Shown piece by piece: positions 63,642-64,000 of a stretch of DNA of 64,000 bases (position 1 is the stretch's first letter; every line of letters starts with the position of its first letter). The DNA lies in the NCBI RefSeq assembly GCF_002119405.1, contig NZ_MTBG01000001.1:310001-374000 (forward strand). The letters run 5' to 3'. The stretch is from Pseudoruegeria sp. SK021 (GTDB lineage Bacteria > Pseudomonadota > Alphaproteobacteria > Rhodobacterales > Rhodobacteraceae). The notes under the pieces were generated by a model. That model was not told where the DNA came from and ran no database searches. It was given only the letters and a program-made list of their open reading frames with translations. The position numbers were made by a program, and so were the translations under genes.

Positions 63642-64000
63642 TCAGTTCCCCCGGGTTTCGGTTGAGGTGTCTGTGCCGGTCCGCAACTGGTTCAGCGGCA
63701 GATAAGGCACAACGCCTTGGCCGTTGCCATTCACGCCTTCATCCAGAATGACCTTGTCCATGCCGCCCAAAACCTTCTCCATGGTTTCGATATAGAGACG
63801 CTTGCGCGTCACCTCCGGCGCGTTGCGATACTCGTCAAGCACCGCCAAGAACCGGCTGGCATCACCTTCGGCTTCGTTGACGACCTGCGCGCGATAGCCT
63901 TCGGCCTCTTCCAGAAGCTGTGCGGATTCCCCGCGTGCACCGGCCAGAACACGGTTGGCATAGGCGTCAGCCTGACGCTCCAAGCGGTCCCGTTCCTGTT
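63642..64000 (-). CDS. hflK: Protease modulator HflK, C-terminal part (cut by window end)
   Basis: Only the last 118 codons are present; the frame is open past base 64000. The visible part is the SPFH-protein helical tail with RDRLERQADAYANRVLAGARGES, RAQVVNEAEGDASRFLAVLDEYRNAPEVTRKRLYIETMEKVL and DKVILDEG. This is the usual end of HflK, followed by a polar tail with TDTSTETRGN. It pairs with hflC 3 bases downstream. Confidence 0.93.
   Translation of the reverse strand, partial: QERDRLERQADAYANRVLAGARGESAQLLEEAEGYRAQVVNEAEGDASRFLAVLDEYRNAPEVTRKRLYIETMEKVLGGMDKVILDEGVNGNGQGVVPYLPLNQLRTGTDTSTETRGN

Overview
The window is a high-GC bacterial chromosome segment that reads as an alphaproteobacterium of the Rhodobacterales (Roseobacter/Paracoccus type). 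The signs are protein family choice and local order: a urea ABC transporter end, divergent hemC/hemE, aa3 oxidase subunit I, a glyQ-DUF6446-glyS-ppdK series, FolE2 rather than FolE, an O-succinylhomoserine sulfhydrylase, hflK-hflC-DUF2065-degP, and an alphaproteobacterial LexA box (GTTC-N7-GTTC). The species cannot be fixed from the sequence alone.

Layout. 1-2.9 kb: end of a urea transporter operon (urtD end, urtE), polyphosphate kinase 2, hemC. 2.9-5.6 kb: hemE, a Tat-exported lytic transglycosylase, an elongator tRNA-Met. 5.8-11.2 kb: a compact rightward operon (D-Ala-D-Ala carboxypeptidase, tmk, holB, TatD hydrolase, metallo-beta-lactamase hydrolase, AEC permease), with stop and start codons touching or overlapping from the carboxypeptidase to tmk and holB and from the TatD gene to the metallo-hydrolase. 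11.3-15.4 kb: tRNA-Leu(GAG), lipB, a DMT permease, ctaD. 15.4-24.8 kb: a ProC-like reductase, DUF2244, YqeY, carA, a glycosyltransferase with a secretion-ATPase-like N-terminal domain, a GntR regulator, a HAD nucleotidase, a UbiH-type hydroxylase and an ATP-grasp polysaccharide protein. 24.8-28.3 kb: paired Lrp/AsnC regulators divergent from ilvC, then a CLC channel. 28.4-37.3 kb, leftward: glyQ, DUF6446, glyS, ppdK, a SleB-type hydrolase and glmM. 37.4-50.7 kb: a SPOR/peptidoglycan-binding protein with a dead protease domain, trkH, a zinc metallopeptidase, folE2, metZ, an alpha/beta hydrolase, yciB, a DMT permease, mgtC, ftsY and an unpartnered formate dehydrogenase beta subunit. 50.8-59.8 kb: a small secreted protein, xseA, purD, a membrane protein plus HlyD pair, a DMT permease, DUF502, an FG-GAP protein, a ferredoxin, a dnaE2/imuC remnant behind an intact LexA box, and DUF2270. 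59.9-64 kb, leftward: hflK (cut by the window end), hflC, DUF2065, an outer-membrane barrel and degP.

Most of the window is core metabolism and envelope maintenance. No insertion sequence, prophage, CRISPR array, rRNA or plasmid origin was seen. No gene-free stretch exceeds 300 bases; the two longest (11440-11719 and 13383-13641) show no convincing gene or structured element.

The points most worth a second look are: a low-GC, codon-atypical insertion inside the essential glyS gene; a PPDK paralogue whose ATP-binding half has lost residues known to be needed for ATP use; a trypsin-fold protein lacking all three catalytic residues; an SOS operator driving only the last part of a mutagenic polymerase; and two dispersed arrays of a 7-bp motif repeated at exactly 11-bp intervals.
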